Positions 46,448 through 59,745 of a stretch of DNA of 64,000 bases are shown here, in pieces. The stretch comes from Chlorops oryzae. Lineage: Eukaryota > Arthropoda > Insecta > Diptera > Chloropidae. The notes under the pieces are model-generated. The model saw only the letters and a list, made by a program, of their open reading frames with translations, did no database searches and was not told the DNA's origin. The stretch covers positions 38,681,698 through 38,745,697 of the forward strand of contig CM035806.1 of NCBI GenBank assembly GCA_020466095.1, in the 5' to 3' direction. The number at the start of each line of letters is the position of its first letter. Within the stretch, counting starts at the first letter, position 1. A program made the position numbers and the translations under genes.

Positions 46448-46869
46448 TAAGAGAGAAAAGAGCATATGTGTTTGCTACTCTTAAAAATGCTTTTTTGCCA
46501 TCGCAGAAAGACACCAGTCCAGCAGACCTTTTCCCAATTACATAAATATGTACAAAGTTTTCTACGAAATGCCATGCATGGAAGGTTACTCGCACGTCAT
46601 TGATTCTATCAGGGTGATTTTTAACCTTTGGGAAACGATCCACCTTAGTAAACATACAATCATACAAAAAATAAAAAGTCTCGATTATAAAAATAAATAA
46701 TTTCCTTTCTTATTAATTTGTTCATTGTTAACTAATTAGCTTGACGTTCATGCAGCTTTTGACGGAAAATCAAAATAAAGTAAGAATTTTTATTTGGGAT
46801 CAGGGAAAGGGTCCGGGTTATAGATTTACCCTGCGCTGCGAAGTATCCAACGGGCAGGATCATTCACTA

Positions 46870-46994
46870 GTGGGACTCATGCAGCTTCGCAAATTGTGGG
46901 AAATGAGAAATTTGTCACACAACTGTCAAAATTTATATGAAAATTTACGATGGGAAAAGTTGCGAAGGCATTTGCGAAGCTGCATGAGTACCAC
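46870..46994. mobile_element. 125-bp MITE with TA target duplication
   Basis: Same family and exact length as the copy at 6445-6569; inverted ends GTGGGACTCATGCAGCTTCG / CGAAGCTGCATGAGTACCAC, flanked by TA. An open frame running through it (46741-47091) has no independent support. Confidence 0.85.
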
Positions 46995-47633
46995 TACTGT
47001 CTATGATTTGATTTGCGTAGACCACATGAATGACTCCATGTCGGCACGAAACCAATCAATACGAACCAAAAGAGAAATGATAGTCCATTAATTGAGGCAG
47101 ATGCATTTTGATGCGATTCGAAAATAAAACACATCCATTCACATATGTACAAACCAAAAGGGAAAGAGTAAATAAAACAAAAGGAAAAAACAAGCAATAA
47201 TAACACTGTGCTCGAATTTGGTACTTTTTTTTACCGACAACATGAAGACAAATCTTGTTAACATAATTAGTGGGCGCTGAATTCAGTCCCATCAACCGAT
47301 TTTCTGGATTGGCTCTAGTTTTTTAGATATCGCGGTTTAAAAATTATGACCTACTTCATTAAAAATATATATATATATTTAGTTCATTTTGCTTTATATT
47401 TATGCCAGAATTGTGACCATAACTTTAATTATTTGTATTGAGTAGAATTCCTGTGCAAAACTTCGCTGCAATCGCAACGGTAATTGGTATTTTATAAGTG
47501 CTTCTTTCAATTTTATTCCATCACATTTATTTAAAAAATTGAAGCATACTTTTAGGGGAAGTGAAACTTTTGAAATTCGAATTTTTTAAAATATAAGTAT
47601 TTTTTAAATTTAAAGAAAAAGTTCTCAACAAAA

Positions 47634-48166
47634 CGGCATAATGGGAAAGCACAATGCTAGGAATCGAGAACACTGAAGTTCAAACCCCCAAAAAAATTGA
47701 AGCGGGAAGATTTTTTTTTATATTTCGGATTTGTTTTTGATTCAGAGTCAGGCCAAGTATATAGCAATTTTTACTAAGTTTGAACATTGGATGGTGTGCT
47801 ATACTGTCCACAAAGTGTGTTCCGGATCATCGCTTCCGTAAGCAAGAAATTCATCGCTGAGGATATAATTTATTTGAGAGATTTTAATGAAATCGAAACG
47901 AATCCCAAAAGGCAAGTTCCAGAAATTTATTATGATTTTGCTTCACAGAAATTTCTTTTCCTCGAACTTGTTTCGATGCCCATTTTATAGAGTGAACGCC
48001 TGCTACAAGATGCAAAGTAATTGGGGTGGTGTGGAGTTCATCCGGCAAACTGACTCAAGAAAAAGTCCGAAATATAAAAAAAAAAAAAATTTTCCGCTTC
48101 AATTTTTTTGGGGCTTGAACTTCAGTGCTCTCGATTCCTAGCCTTGTGCTTTCCCATTATGCCGTC
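47634..48166. mobile_element. inverted-repeat element, arms about 120 bp, with B-box-like motif
   Basis: The left arm begins CGGCATAATGGGAAAGCACA, the right arm ends with its inverse; both continue through GGAATCGAGA(A/G)CACTGAAGTTCAA(A/G)CCCC and AAAAAAATTGAAGCGG. GTTCAARCCCC in each arm resembles an RNA polymerase III B box, so the arms may derive from two SINE-like copies inserted head to head. The loop is non-coding. Confidence 0.75.
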
Positions 48167-48748
48167 TTGTCAAATGGAAAAAAGGAGTCCCAAAATCTAA
48201 ACAAATTTTTAGGGAAACTAAAATGTTTTAAGTAAAAACAAAATTAAGCTTGCATACTTTTGGGATTAACCTTTAAACGCGAAAATCACCGTTAACTGAG
48301 CCAATCCCAATAAATCAATATCACTATTGTATTCAGCGCATTTTACGTAGTATTTCTAGATATGAACGCGGTCTGTCGGTTTTTTGAACAAGCACAGTGT
48401 AATTGTTGTGTTTTTTCTCGTTTCTTTCATAGAATTGTAGGAAGGAAAATTCCAAAAATAACAAGATCGGCAGCATTTATATCATACAACTTTCGGTGCT
48501 GAAATATGTGAGCCACGTGTATACGCAACGACATTAAATGGTGCAGTCCCATGCAAAATACTATTTCAAATGTTTACTTTTTTTCAAGGATCATCCTTGA
48601 AATAAAGAGTGTTCGGCTTGATTCAAATGTAACAAGCTTATGATCCATTGTTCATTGGTTCTATTTTCAGACGGAATGTGAAGGAGCTGCCCAACTGCAA
48701 AAATGCAACACATTGAAGCGTCTTCACAGCTCGCGCCCGACAAGATTT

Positions 48749-48781
<33 letters not shown>

Positions 48782-48865
48782 CCGAACAATACGGAAACTT
48801 TAATGTTTAAACACATAATTTTCAGTGAACTACATACACAGAAAGAAAAATTTAGTAAAATATCT

Positions 48866-49110
48866 GAAAAAGCAGAAAAACAATCACTTCTACATCTCTC
48901 AAAACTCAAGCCATGGCAGAGATTTTATATTTTCTTTCATAACTATTATAAAATGGCCGATTAATTTCATTCTCCAAGCTAAAATTTATATATATTTTCA
49001 TGCCCAAAATTTTGCTAGGAATCAAAAACAGGAAAATTCAATTTTATATTTTTTTAGTAATAATTTTTTGCATGCTTTTAGGCACATTAAAAATTGACTT
49101 TATTTTTGAA
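48866..49110 (+). repeat. repeat shared with 50860-51105
   Basis: AAAAGCAGAAAAACAATCACTTC, CTCAAAACTCAAGCCAT, AAAATGGCC and GCATGCTTTTAGGCA occur in the same order and spacing in the second copy, with moderate divergence. Here the bounding GGTGGATCG ends of that element are not seen, so this copy is truncated or diverged. Confidence 0.7.
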
Positions 49111-49455
49111 AAGCGCAGGAAACAAATTCGGCATACTTTTAGGCGGATATGTAAAACTAAAACACTATCCAGAAATTTTTAAATTTCTTAGAATTTCCTT
49201 TTTCTCATGCTGCCTAAAAGTGTGCTCAATAAATTTGATTAAAATATCTTTTCTGGGAGTCAAAAATACAAAATAATTATTTTCAAACCTTAGTTTTGCA
49301 TTGATTGTGAAACTTTTTTTTTAGCAACCATGGCATCAAATTGAAGAGAAAAACTCAAAGTTTTCGAAAAGAGTAAAAAAAAGAGGCTCGATCGTATTTC
49401 TTTTGAATTAAATCACTTTAAAAGCCAAAATAACACTATTTTATTCCTTCGCCTT

Positions 49456-49812
49456 GTGTACTGGGACGACTTTCCCGGACTGAGGCAGAGTAAATTGCTT
49501 ATAAAACCTTACTCTTACTCCAATATTCTTAAGCTTTCAAAAGATAGCATAAGATTGCTTACGGGTTTTCTTACTGGCCATTCTGGGCTTAAGTATCACC
49601 TGCACAAACTTCGCCTTTCCGATAAATCGGAATGCAGATTATGCCTCGAAGACGAAGAAACAACTTTGCACATTCTTTGTGAATGTCCTGCCTTAATACA
49701 TCACAGAAGAAATGTATTCCATTCGGAATTTCTGTCATTAGGACAAATTAGGAGTTCTTCTCCAGAGGTGATTCTGGACTTTATTAGGAGAGCTATGAGG
49801 GGCTTTTCATAA
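49456..49812 (+). pseudogene. LINE C-terminal remnant
   Basis: 119-codon open end of a non-LTR retrotransposon ORF2: LLTGFLTGHSGLKYHLHKL, then ECRLCLEDEETTLHILCECP, a Cys-rich motif with His found C-terminal to the RNase H region in I/LOA/Outcast-type LINEs. It ends SSPEVILDFIRRAMRGFS followed by a typical 3' region. Reverse transcriptase and RNase H parts are missing, as expected for the wrong piece of a decayed copy. Confidence 0.8.
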
Positions 49813-50666
49813 AAATAGTGAATCTTGGCACAATAGGTCATCTGGGCCGCAGTGCCAGCCTTTGGGCAGATTCACGCTCCATGTCATTATTTTATTTATT
49901 TATGCAGTGTTAACGGAAAACCGCCAAGTTTTTCATATCGTATGTGATTTTGAATTTACGGCCTGTAAGTGAGGAGCACCAGTGAAAAAACCAAAATACA
50001 GTAGAATCTCGCAAAAGTTACCGCTCGAATTAGTTAAACGCTTGGTTAAGTTAATCGAATTTCAGCGCCCACGTAGCGTTCTAAAAAGTTAATTTTGGCG
50101 TTAACTTTTCTGAGCGTAATTTTTTTTATTTTCCTTTTTTTCCTTAAATCAACCCTATTTCATGTGTATTACGTGGAATAGCGAAGAAAAACAAAAGAAG
50201 ACAACGCAAATCATAACGGTAGCACTTAAAAGTGACAAATTCGATCGAAGCGTGCAACCTTATTGTGAAATAGGAGTTGTGTGCGAGTAGATCTTGTGTA
50301 TGTTAAATAAAAATAAATATGCTTTAAATCAAAAGATTTAAATACTTAGAATAAGCATGTTATGATTGCAAAATAATATTTAAATGCATGTAATCCCTAT
50401 TTCTTTAATTTTTTTCGATTTTGAAAAACATTTGGAAAAGTTAATAATTCAGAAAAGTTGATTACCCCTGGGACAAATCGATTAACTTTTGCGAGATTCT
50501 ACTGTACTGTTTTTTTCATGTAACTCCTCAGGGGTGCATTTGCGACCTCCCCCCTGCCGTACGATTTTTGATCCGTCAGGATCCCCCCTATCACCTCCTT
50601 TTTTTTTTGATCCATTGAGTATGGAACACCCTGTATAGGTATGCATATATTTATATATACCTACTA

Positions 50667-51238
50667 AGGTGGATCGATTTTGCACCATCCAATTTCCCTG
50701 GCAGAATATTATTCTGTTGCCCATACTTAATAATTATGCCGAAGAAACTATAGGTCAAATGTGAATTTTAACCTTCCGCTTTTGCAAACAAAGGTTTTTC
50801 ATGCTATATTCGACTTATTTTGGTCATAATTGTTGGTGAAAACATCATAAATAAATAAAAAAGCAGAGAAACGATCACTTCAACGTCCCTCAAAACTCTA
50901 GCCATTGAAAAAATGTTTATTTTTCTTTAATAACTATCTTAAAATGGCCAATTTATGATGATTTATGGACCAAAATTTTATTATTTCTCATGCCTAAAAT
51001 TATGCTAAGAATAAAAATAAGAAAATTTCAATTCAAAAACATTTTTGATTAGGTAGAAATATCAATAATTTTTAGCATGCTTTTAGGCATATTTAAGATG
51101 GACCTTTTTAGAAAGAAATAAATTCGGGTTTGAACTATGGTTCCCAGGGCATTCTTTCTCCAAAAAAATTGTACTTAGAATCTTATTTCTCTAGGGCAAT
51201 TTTCTTTTTTTTTTTTTGTCGAACAAAACGATCCACCT
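50667..51238. mobile_element. TA-flanked element with AGGTGGATCG ends (572 bp)
   Basis: Inverted ends AGGTGGATCGATTTTG / CAAAACGATCCACCT with TA on both sides (50665-50666, 51239-51240). Its interior contains the repeat shared with 48866-49110. No transposase frame. Just left of it, ACACCCTGTATA (50627-50638) is a solo end of the TACAGGGTGTCC family. Confidence 0.8.
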
Positions 51239-53012
51239 TAATTCATATTTTCGAAATATAGTTTGTTCAATTTATGAACAATTTCGTGGCTCAAAAGTAC
51301 GAATATGGTTCGTACAATTTATGCAATTTAAGCAAAGTATTTACGTAGTTTTTATTCTGAGTGCAATTTTTTCTGTGTATTTAAGCACCGCAAACTGAAT
51401 CTGTCACTTTCACTTAGAGCGAACGCATCGTCGAATGCTGTGCAATTCCTCTTTCAATGTCAATTTCTATTGAAATAGAAAGCGATGATATATTTATTCA
51501 TGCACTAAAGGACACATCTATACATATGGGTTCGGTTCAGGTGGCCAGCTTAATACGCGATTTACCGACAAGGAGTGTTAGGGGACTTCCGAGAAGCTGC
51601 TTGTGAGATAGTTTACAGAAAATTGAATCAAGCGCTGCCGTATGTTTTTTTCTTTCCTCATTTTCCTTTTTTTCCTGCTCAATTGTATCGAATCGGAAAT
51701 GGAAAATAACTGGAAATAAATTTATATAAAAAAGACAAGTATATTTGTAGCAAAATTGAACTTGAGTCTGCGTGAAGAACATAACACGCCATTTTCGAAT
51801 CTGATAATTGAGAAATTTCTTCTTTGAAGCTTTAAGACTAAGATTAAGGTTGCTCGGATTTTGCCAAAATAGTCCTTATTCAATTTATATATAAGATCAA
51901 TCGATTGATATTTGAACGTTTCATTAATCAATGATAGTTTAACTCATTCACTATGATGAGAACTCTTCATAACACAATCTAAGTCTGTCAGTTCGACTAG
52001 GCGTGGGTACTTTTCAGAAACTAAAGGTCTGATTTATTCTTCAAAAGTCCCACAAAAAAAAAAAAAAAAAAAAAAAAATAAATAAATATGTAAATAAATA
52101 AAAAGCAAAACATTCCCACACCCGCCTTGGAGCAAATAGGTAAGGTTAAGTTAGTGTGGCTGCAAAACCAAGGGCGACACCCTTAGGCCTCACATCGGCC
52201 TGTTGTAATCGAAAAACAAAGAAAAACAGAAAAACAGAAACAGAAAAAACGACACCAACATCCAATTTCACTTGATCAAGCTGAAAGTGCAATTTGACAT
52301 ATTCGTTTGCAGTCCAGAACATTGAAAAATTTCCTTCTTTCGTTATAAAACTTTGAGCCCATTTCAATTGGCATACTCAGGCCTGTAGAGAGGAATAACA
52401 GGAAATACTTAGGTCCCATATAATTGTGTCCATTCAACGCTGTTTCGGACCCCCCTCGTTGTCTGAAACCTTGTATTGTAGTGTGTAGCCATTATTATTT
52501 GCTAAGCTGTCCTCATTTGCTCCCAGGATATGTCCATATCAGCATACCCAACAAGCAAGATAGGGAAATCTGACCAGCATTAAGTCCATTCGACCTAGTT
52601 TGGTTGAATTTTCCCTATTTTTGACCGTTTTTTTGCCTTATAAATTACCTGTCTTTAAAGTCTTTTTTTCAAGGTAGAAATTACTTAAATTCTACCTTTG
52701 CGATGCCTTCAAAGTCATTTCAACTTTTAATAAAATTTTTGGTTGAAAAAATGTTAAAAATGCCCTCCTTAATGCCTTAGAAGTGACTTGACTTTGATTT
52801 CGAAATTATCTGAAGTTTTTAAGGCATATAAACCAAATTTTTACCTTAAATTCAAGTATCAAGTCCGTTTTACTTTAAAGGCTATATTAAGGCAAAAATT
52901 TACTTATTTTATTGGATACTTCAACGTATAAGCAAAGAATATGTAATGATATAGAAGACGCATCTCATACAAACCAAAATGATCTATGGTGTGACTTAAT
53001 ATTAGATCCCTT

Positions 53013-54290
53013 CCCAACAAACAATTTCGCTAAAAATAAGCTTTTTTAAAGCTTGTCAACTCAAGCCTAGGCTTACAATAAGTTTCCAAAACCTTTGAAG
53101 TTCGTTTTAAAAACATATCAGTATAAGCGAAAAACCAACGAAACGGCACCCCTTTTTATAAGCTTATCATTTTGTTTACAAAACGTTTATTTTAAAGTTT
53201 TGTAGTGCTTCCAAAAGACATTTGGTAAGCTTATATTTTCTCTTTGAAAACTATATTTTTAAATGTTTTGTAATGCTTTCTAAAGGTTCTTTATATACGG
53301 TTGAAAATAACTTGTAAAAACGAACACTTCCTATTTACAAGAAAAGGTTTTGTAAGTGAGCTATTAAACGTTTTACAAGCTTGCACAAATTCTTTTCTCC
53401 AAAAACAAAAAACAATTTTTTCTTTAGCAAGCATTTATTAAATTTTTATTAAACAAACATTTTAAGTAAAAATTAAAAAGGACCTTATTATAGTCAAACA
53501 GCCTAACCTAAGTTTTCTTTAACAAACACTCATTAAATTTTTATAAACAAATATTTTAAGTAAAAAGTAAAAAGGACCTTATTCTGGTTTAATGGTTGAA
53601 GTAGTCGTAGCAGTAGTTTTGGCAGCTTTATGTTTTTGCCGATTTCTGGCAAATTGGAAAATTCATTTGGTTGCTCTCGCAAATTCTCCGTCGGGGTTTT
53701 CAAATTTAATCCTGAAGGTATCTGAAATGCATAAATTGCCTTATTATTGCAAGTCTTAAAAAAATTTGGAAAACTTTGCTTACTTTTTATGGCCATTGCA
53801 ACGTTGGTATCTTTTATTGACCTCTTGGAATCTGTTCCCCGCCAAGCAAGTTTTTCTGCTAAAGTGTCTGTCATTATTCTTCCCCAACAGTTTTTCACAA
53901 ATTTTGTCGATGCTTGTCACTTGAAATTTCCACATAAACTAAACAAGCGCAAGAGCAAAAGACTGCAATACTCGCGGTTTGTCAAAAATTCTTAAGAATT
54001 CGATTTACATAGCGGTGATTTTTTTATATCAGCAAGACAAGTTTTGAAAAGCTTATTAATGCTAGCAAAGCAAGCGTTTTATAAGCAATTGTAAATAGTT
54101 TATATTTAATGTTTATAAAAGATTTATTTTAGAGATATTTGTATGCGATTTTTAAATGTGTGGATTTTAGAGTTACAAAACGTTTTTTATAAGGATTTTT
54201 GTAAGTTTTTATAAATCACTTATATATTATGCTTACAAAAAGTTTTTTGAAATAATTTGTTGTCTAACATTTACACTTTGGTTTGTTGGG
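53013..54290. mobile_element. CCCAACAAAC-ended element with AAGCTTATAAAACGTTTT sub-repeats
   Basis: Ends CCCAACAAACAA / TTGGTTTGTTGGG are inverted. Both flanks inside are packed with variants of AAGCTTATAAAACGTTTTGTAAG in both orientations, the arrangement of transposase-binding sub-terminal repeats. The middle (53.5-54.0 kb) carries a short coding remnant on the minus strand. TTC occurs at both outer borders, a possible but weak 3-bp duplication. Superfamily not recognised. Confidence 0.6.
53533..53965 (-). pseudogene. DUF4806-like coding fragment inside the CCCAACAA element
   Basis: On the minus strand the frame NCWGRIMTDTLAEKLAWRGT ... KRSIKDTNVAMAIK resembles the short C-terminal domain (DUF4806-like) often found in insect transposon-related proteins. 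It is followed by a GTAAGC donor-like site at about 53783 and a further open stretch (FQIPSGLNLKTPTENLREQP). No complete gene can be built. Assignment is from pattern memory and is tentative. Confidence 0.4.
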
Positions 54291-55119
54291 TTCAATCTGT
54301 CTCTCTTTATTTATGCATGTGTGTGTGTGTGTTTTTAGTTGGCATGCGTGGTCGGCTTCTGGCGCTGCTTGCTCTCTCATTTTTGTCACTCATTCGATGT
54401 TTATTTACATACGTGTGTAACGTTAATATACAGAGTTTTTGCTTTTGCTTTTCTTCACTTCCCAGCCGGAAATGTCTCGGTGAAACAATCAATGATTTCA
54501 GCATGACATAGAGCCGCGACTGCTCCTGATTATACACCAATTTTCTAATGAAATTTACACACAAGCGGCATTAGCCGTCATAAGAGCATATTTCACGAGT
54601 TGCTCATCGAAAGTGAAGTAGATCTATTCCGTCGTATCGATACCTCTATCGATGGCAGTGCCATTGGAGTTGCGATGAATAACATTTCCTCTCAATGACA
54701 TTGCCATTGCAATTGCGATAAAAAGCTCCTTCTCTCGATGGCAATGCCGTTGCAATTGAGAAGTACTCAAATTTTCCCCTTGATATCCTTGGTGAAAAAA
54801 TTAATTGGTCATTTATGAGAAAATTTCCGGCTGGGTTCGAGCGTTTGTGGGCTTGTGAGCGCGTGTGCACATTGGTATGCATTGCGAAAAATGTGGGTAC
54901 AAGAACTTTGAGAACCCAAATGCCGCATTTATTCTGTAGAGTGTCTTCATTCATAAATCAGAAACAAAATAATCAGGAATTTTCGGTAGAGGTCGGCTCT
55001 TAGAAATTTTGGTACTCGTACGAGCATAAGCACTATGAAAATAGTTTTTATGTTTAACAAATATAGATTTTATATTTATTTTTCGTATCTCGCGCAAGGC
55101 AAGGCACCCACAGCACCTT

Positions 55120-55354
55120 CCCAGCAGTTATTTGTTATCGATGGTAATGCAAAAAGTAATTCAAAAGGCGTACTGTTTATGAATTACCAAATCAAGCCTT
55201 TTCGATTACTTTTCTGATTACTGGTAATGTAAATAGTCATGCATTACATTCGCTAGGACATCGCCGTGTTAAAAATAATCGATTCTGTAATTCATAAACA
55301 GTACGCCTTTTGAATTACTTTTCGCATTACCATCGGTTACAAATAGCTGCTGGG
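55120..55354. mobile_element. MITE with about 70-bp inverted repeats, CCCAGCAG ends (235 bp)
   Basis: CCCAGCAGTTATTTGTTATC at the left and its near-perfect inverse at the right (to CTGCTGGG), including AGTAATTCAAAAGGCGTACT and GTTTATGAATTAC in both arms. No clear target duplication. Non-coding. Confidence 0.85.
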
Positions 55355-56679
55355 TGGCTGAAAATTTGCACGTCCAAATACAAACGTTCGTATGTACATG
55401 GGGGCACACACAAACTCATATATGTCCATAAATGCGGGACGCCAAATGACGGAATAACAGTAAGCCGCGCGTATGCCGAAAAACAATAAAAATGAAAAAC
55501 GGCTCTCAATGCTTGAAAGCGAGAAGTCAGATTTTCGTTTTTGCTTTGTCCTTACTAGGAATTCATAGTCTTTGCATTGCCTCAGTTTGTTTGTACACGA
55601 GACTGAGAGAAGAGCGTAAGGAATACTTGCAAAATGAGAGAGAGGACAAATGTGTTACTGCGTGCCGAGCTTTGAATATGCGAGCAATGATGACAATCGT
55701 TATGCTCTCTGCATCGCCGTTTTCCCTTGTTACCTACCGCCCGCATCCACAAGCTCATGTTGCGAATTTGTACATTTTATGCCTAGATGCGTCTTCTATA
55801 TCATTACATATTCTTTGGTATAAGTCGAGTAGTCTTGATTTTTCGACCTTAAAGTCAAATTGTCGATTAGGACGAAATAAGTCAAACTAAAAAAATCATA
55901 TGCCCTGTTCTGCCCTATATTTGCCCAATTCATACGAGCGTGAATGTTTTCGATCTAACGTAGCGCCAAAGAGTATGATGCTCTCAGCTCTCACTGCGCA
56001 AATGACGTCACGTCAGAACTTCTCATATGACGCTGATGTTGTTTTGAGTGTAACTCAAGCCAATTTTTGTGTTTTATTTATGTTTATTTTTATGTACAAA
56101 TGCAGTAAATTTGTGTTTTATTTCAAATATTTAAAATTACAATAAGGGTCCTCATGGAACGCAGCTACACCGTGTAAACTGAGAAAAGTTAACAAAACTG
56201 TCAAATTTTGTATCAAATTTTGACTTTTTTACTTACTTAACTCAGTTTACACGGTGTAAATGTTTTGCATGAGACCCCTTAATGTTTTTCTTTTTTGAAA
56301 ATAGTAGGTAATGTTTTCAATATTTTTCTATAGAGTAAAAAAGACATATCGTTAGCTTAATATAGATGAATTTCGTAGATGGTCATATCATATACAGGCA
56401 TGCTCTAGAATCTGAATTCATTTCGACTAAAAATTCAATTTGAAATGCACAAATATTTTGAAGGATTACATTTTAAACCGAAAACAGTTTTATGGGAAAT
56501 ATAAAATGGTTAAACAATTTTACAGTATTCAATTACTTAGACTTTCTTATAAAAACTACATTAAAAAAGTCAAAACTACAAATCTTCCTCTTTTATTCAG
56601 TTATTTTTTTTTCCTGTAAAATACTGAAAATGCATGTTACGCCCTTTTTATATTAAGCTTATATTTAAGTATGCCCCTC

Positions 56680-56750
56680 CGTCTGTTCATTTGTCCGTCT
56701 GTTCATTTGTCCGTCTGTTCATTTGTCCGTCTGTCTGTCTGTCTGTCTGT
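56680..56750 (+). repeat. 16-bp minisatellite and GTCT run
   Basis: Three tandem CCGTCTGTTCATTTGT units followed by GTCT repeats. Confidence 0.85.
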
Positions 56751-58431
56751 AAGAGAATACATTTATTATTTTCCAAAGTAAAAAGTTTTGAGTTTTTTAT
56801 GCATTAATTCAAACATAAATATATGCCCAGTTTGTTGACAGGGACCAAAACTCGATTTAGTTAAATCTCGGCGTAAAATACAACAAAAAAATAGGATTTT
56901 TTAATTAAATCGTTAGTTAAATGAGGAGCTTAGGAACAAAAGGTGACATTTACGTGTTTGGAATTTTTGGGTTTTTCATTTTTATACGACTCAAAAGGTT
57001 GACTTTTATCATTATCCGCTAAGATTAGTTTAAAAAGTTACTTGCTTCGTAGAAAAATGAGCTTGAAAAGCTGCTTCTGGGGCAAAAAGTTACTTTTTAA
57101 TATTTATTTTCTCAATTTACTCAAAAAAATAAAAAGTGTAAATGTCACCTTTTGTTCCTAAGCTCTTCAAATATAAAAATAAAACACAAAAGTTCCCTTG
57201 ATTCACATGCAAGACAACAACCACGTCATGAAAAACTCCTTCATGACGTCACGCCATATCTCTTTCTATTTGCGCTAAATGTACATTGCACGCACGTGTT
57301 TGTGAAATGTCGAGTATTTTGGCAGAATATTTACTTTCAAGGCGATTTAAAGGCAAAACGCCGAATTAGGTCGAAATGTCTCTAGAATGCCTCAATAAGT
57401 TGGAATACCTTATTGGTACTAAAATAAATAACAAAGGACCTGATAAGGCTACTTGAACGAAAAATTCCTTAATAAGTCATTTTAGGTCAGAAATTATTAT
57501 AAAAAAACTTGACTTGTAAGTTTAAATAGGGCATTCCAAATTATAGGTCGAAATTTCAAAGTGAATTTGACCTATTTGGTTAAGAAAACAAGGATATTCG
57601 ACTTTGTGGTCCATGTTTACGTTCTGCCATCTTGTTTCGTATTTCAGTTTGCAAATTCTTCTTCTCAATCTGTTTCAGTATGAAAAAAAAATTTTTTTAA
57701 ATAAAATTTTCTTTTATTTTTCATAATTGAAATGGCCCGTGAAAAATTCAGAATTGCAAGAAATACTTTCACCATAAATCTTAGCTGGCATATCTAATTT
57801 GGTTTTATGAATCGAAAATATTTTTCCATAAAACCCATATTTTATTTATTCTTTTTTCAAATAACATAAGTAGTTGCTAGAATTTTCATTCTTTCATTCA
57901 TTGCACTATGTGTAAATACATATTAATAAGTAAGAAATTATTATACCTATATCTTTCTCTTTTTCTCTACTTGAATTCATTTAATTCATAAGCCCAATTT
58001 AGGTGAAAATTTCGTAATTTCGACGTCCTTTTGACTTCTTTTATACTTATTTTTGGTCGAACTGCATTCTTAACTCCCTAACTTTAACAACTAAATGCCT
58101 TATTATGCCCTATTATTACTGCCAATCGACTTCCATTCTATTCCCCACTTTCGACGAATCAACGTCGAATGGACGTAATTTTGCTTTATTTAGGTCAGGT
58201 CAAACAAATAGTGTGCCCTTAAACGCAGTCGAATCGACTTATTTTCGACCTATTTTGTTAGTTGGGTAGCCTTGTTTCCACCAATTTCCCAATAATTGGA
58301 GCAACTCCGGGTACGAATGTACTTGTTTTGGAACATGCTTGAAATGTAAGTATAAATTTTATATAAGACTGTGAATGATTTGAAAAGTGAAACCAAAACA
58401 CTTTCTGGAACCTGGGTTAAATGACCCCTTG

Positions 58432-58870
58432 CTCATCTCTCTCTCTCTCCGCACCTCTCCTTCTTTCACTCTCACACTTCCTCACACTCCCTCACACTCC
58501 CTCACACTCCCTCACACTCCTCACACTCCTCACTCTTTCAATCTTTCACTGCTCTCAATATCTCACTCTCCCACTCTCCCGCACCTCTCACTCTCTCGAT
58601 CTCTCACTCTCTCGATCACTCACTCTCTCGATCTCTCACTCTCTCGATTTCTCACTCTCTCGATCTCTCACTCTCTCGATCTCTCACTCTCTCGCTCTCT
58701 CACTCTTTCAATATCTCACTCACCCACTCTCTCACTCTCACGCTCCGCACCTCTCACTCTCACGCTCAGCACCTCTCTTTCTCTCACTCTCTCAATCTTT
58801 CATTCTCTATCTTACACTCTCTATCATTTTCTTTCATTTTCTCCCATTTCTGTCATTTTCTCTCTCGCGT
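58432..58870 (+). repeat. CT-rich low-complexity / minisatellite block
   Basis: About 440 bp of CTCTCACTCTCTCGAT, CCTCACACT and related units. Two long overlapping open frames here (SHSLTLSL-type) arise only because the repeat lacks stop codons; they are not genes. Confidence 0.9.
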
Positions 58871-59579
58871 TATAAGATCGATGGCCCTTGCAAATAAGTT
58901 GCATTTAAAAATTGCATTTCGGAAATTTCTGGAAACTTCTGGAAATGTATGCCGCGTCTTTAAATATTCAGTGCGTCATTGCTATTCTGAATGCTGTTCA
59001 ATGATAATAGATATATTATTTGATTGTTATATTGTTCTTCAATGGAAATACACCACATGCCCGTAAATAACACTGTACAACAATTTTGAATTTTTTCCAA
59101 AATAACGGGATTCTGACAACGGATGTTGGTACACGAGGCTAAAAAAGGAGATAAGTAGCCTTATTTTTGATAGTTAGAGGGTTAATATTTTCGGCAAAAA
59201 TATTTGTCTTGCTGTTTCCAACAACTTTTCCCTACACATCCCAGCCCTCAGACGAAAGGAACACATAGTACTTGTATCCCATCTAAACTCTCAAAACGCA
59301 GAGACACGTACCCTTTTTTTGGCCTCGTGTACCATAATCCGTTGTCTGAAAAGTTGTGTTGAACAGTGTAATTTTCGCTTGCCAAAACAATTACTACTCC
59401 ATTCATAGATTCATGTAGGCAGTAATTTGTTTATGACGCGTAGCTACGAATTCCGCAGAACTTATCCCTTTTTCCCAGGATTGACGTATTATGTTGGCTT
59501 TTGTCATTTTGAGTGGAATCCGCAGCATAATTGAATGAATGTACATATTTTCATTGCGTACATCGAATAATACGTTGTG

Positions 59580-59745
59580 ACAGATCCAATTATAGGATAC
59601 AGTTGGACGAACATTGCCAAATCGAATTTCCTGGTGACGCTTATCATTTCTTAAACACATTTTATATGGTCTATATCTATTGGTTCTGGTTGTTTCTTAC
59701 GCAATCCCAAAAAATGCAATATACTCTCGACACAGAGTGTGTGTC
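59580..59745 (-). repeat. fragment of the ATACCCGACA-ended repeat
   Basis: CCAAATCGAATTTCCTGGTGAC, TTATCATTTCTTAAACAC, TATTGGTTCTGG and ATATACTCTCGACACAG match the end portion of the minus-orientation copy near 37.9-38.0 kb. Confidence 0.65.

Larger units (their letters stand above)
52547..58266. repeat. possible large composite bounded by CCCAACA ends
   Basis: Left TACCCAACAAGCAAGATAGG and right CCTATTTTGTTAGTTGGGTA are imperfect inverses, and the sub-terminal regions on both sides are dense in AAGGC/GCCTTA and AGGTCGAAA-type motifs. Whether they bound one 5.7-kb element or are two separate ends is uncertain. No transposase was recognised between them. Confidence 0.4.

Noticed and set aside
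46741..47091. 116-codon open frame
   Set aside because: More than a third of it is the 125-bp MITE; no domain or conservation seen.
58387..58897. Two long overlapping open frames rich in SHSLTLSL
   Set aside because: Produced by the CT-rich simple repeat, which lacks stop codons in several frames.
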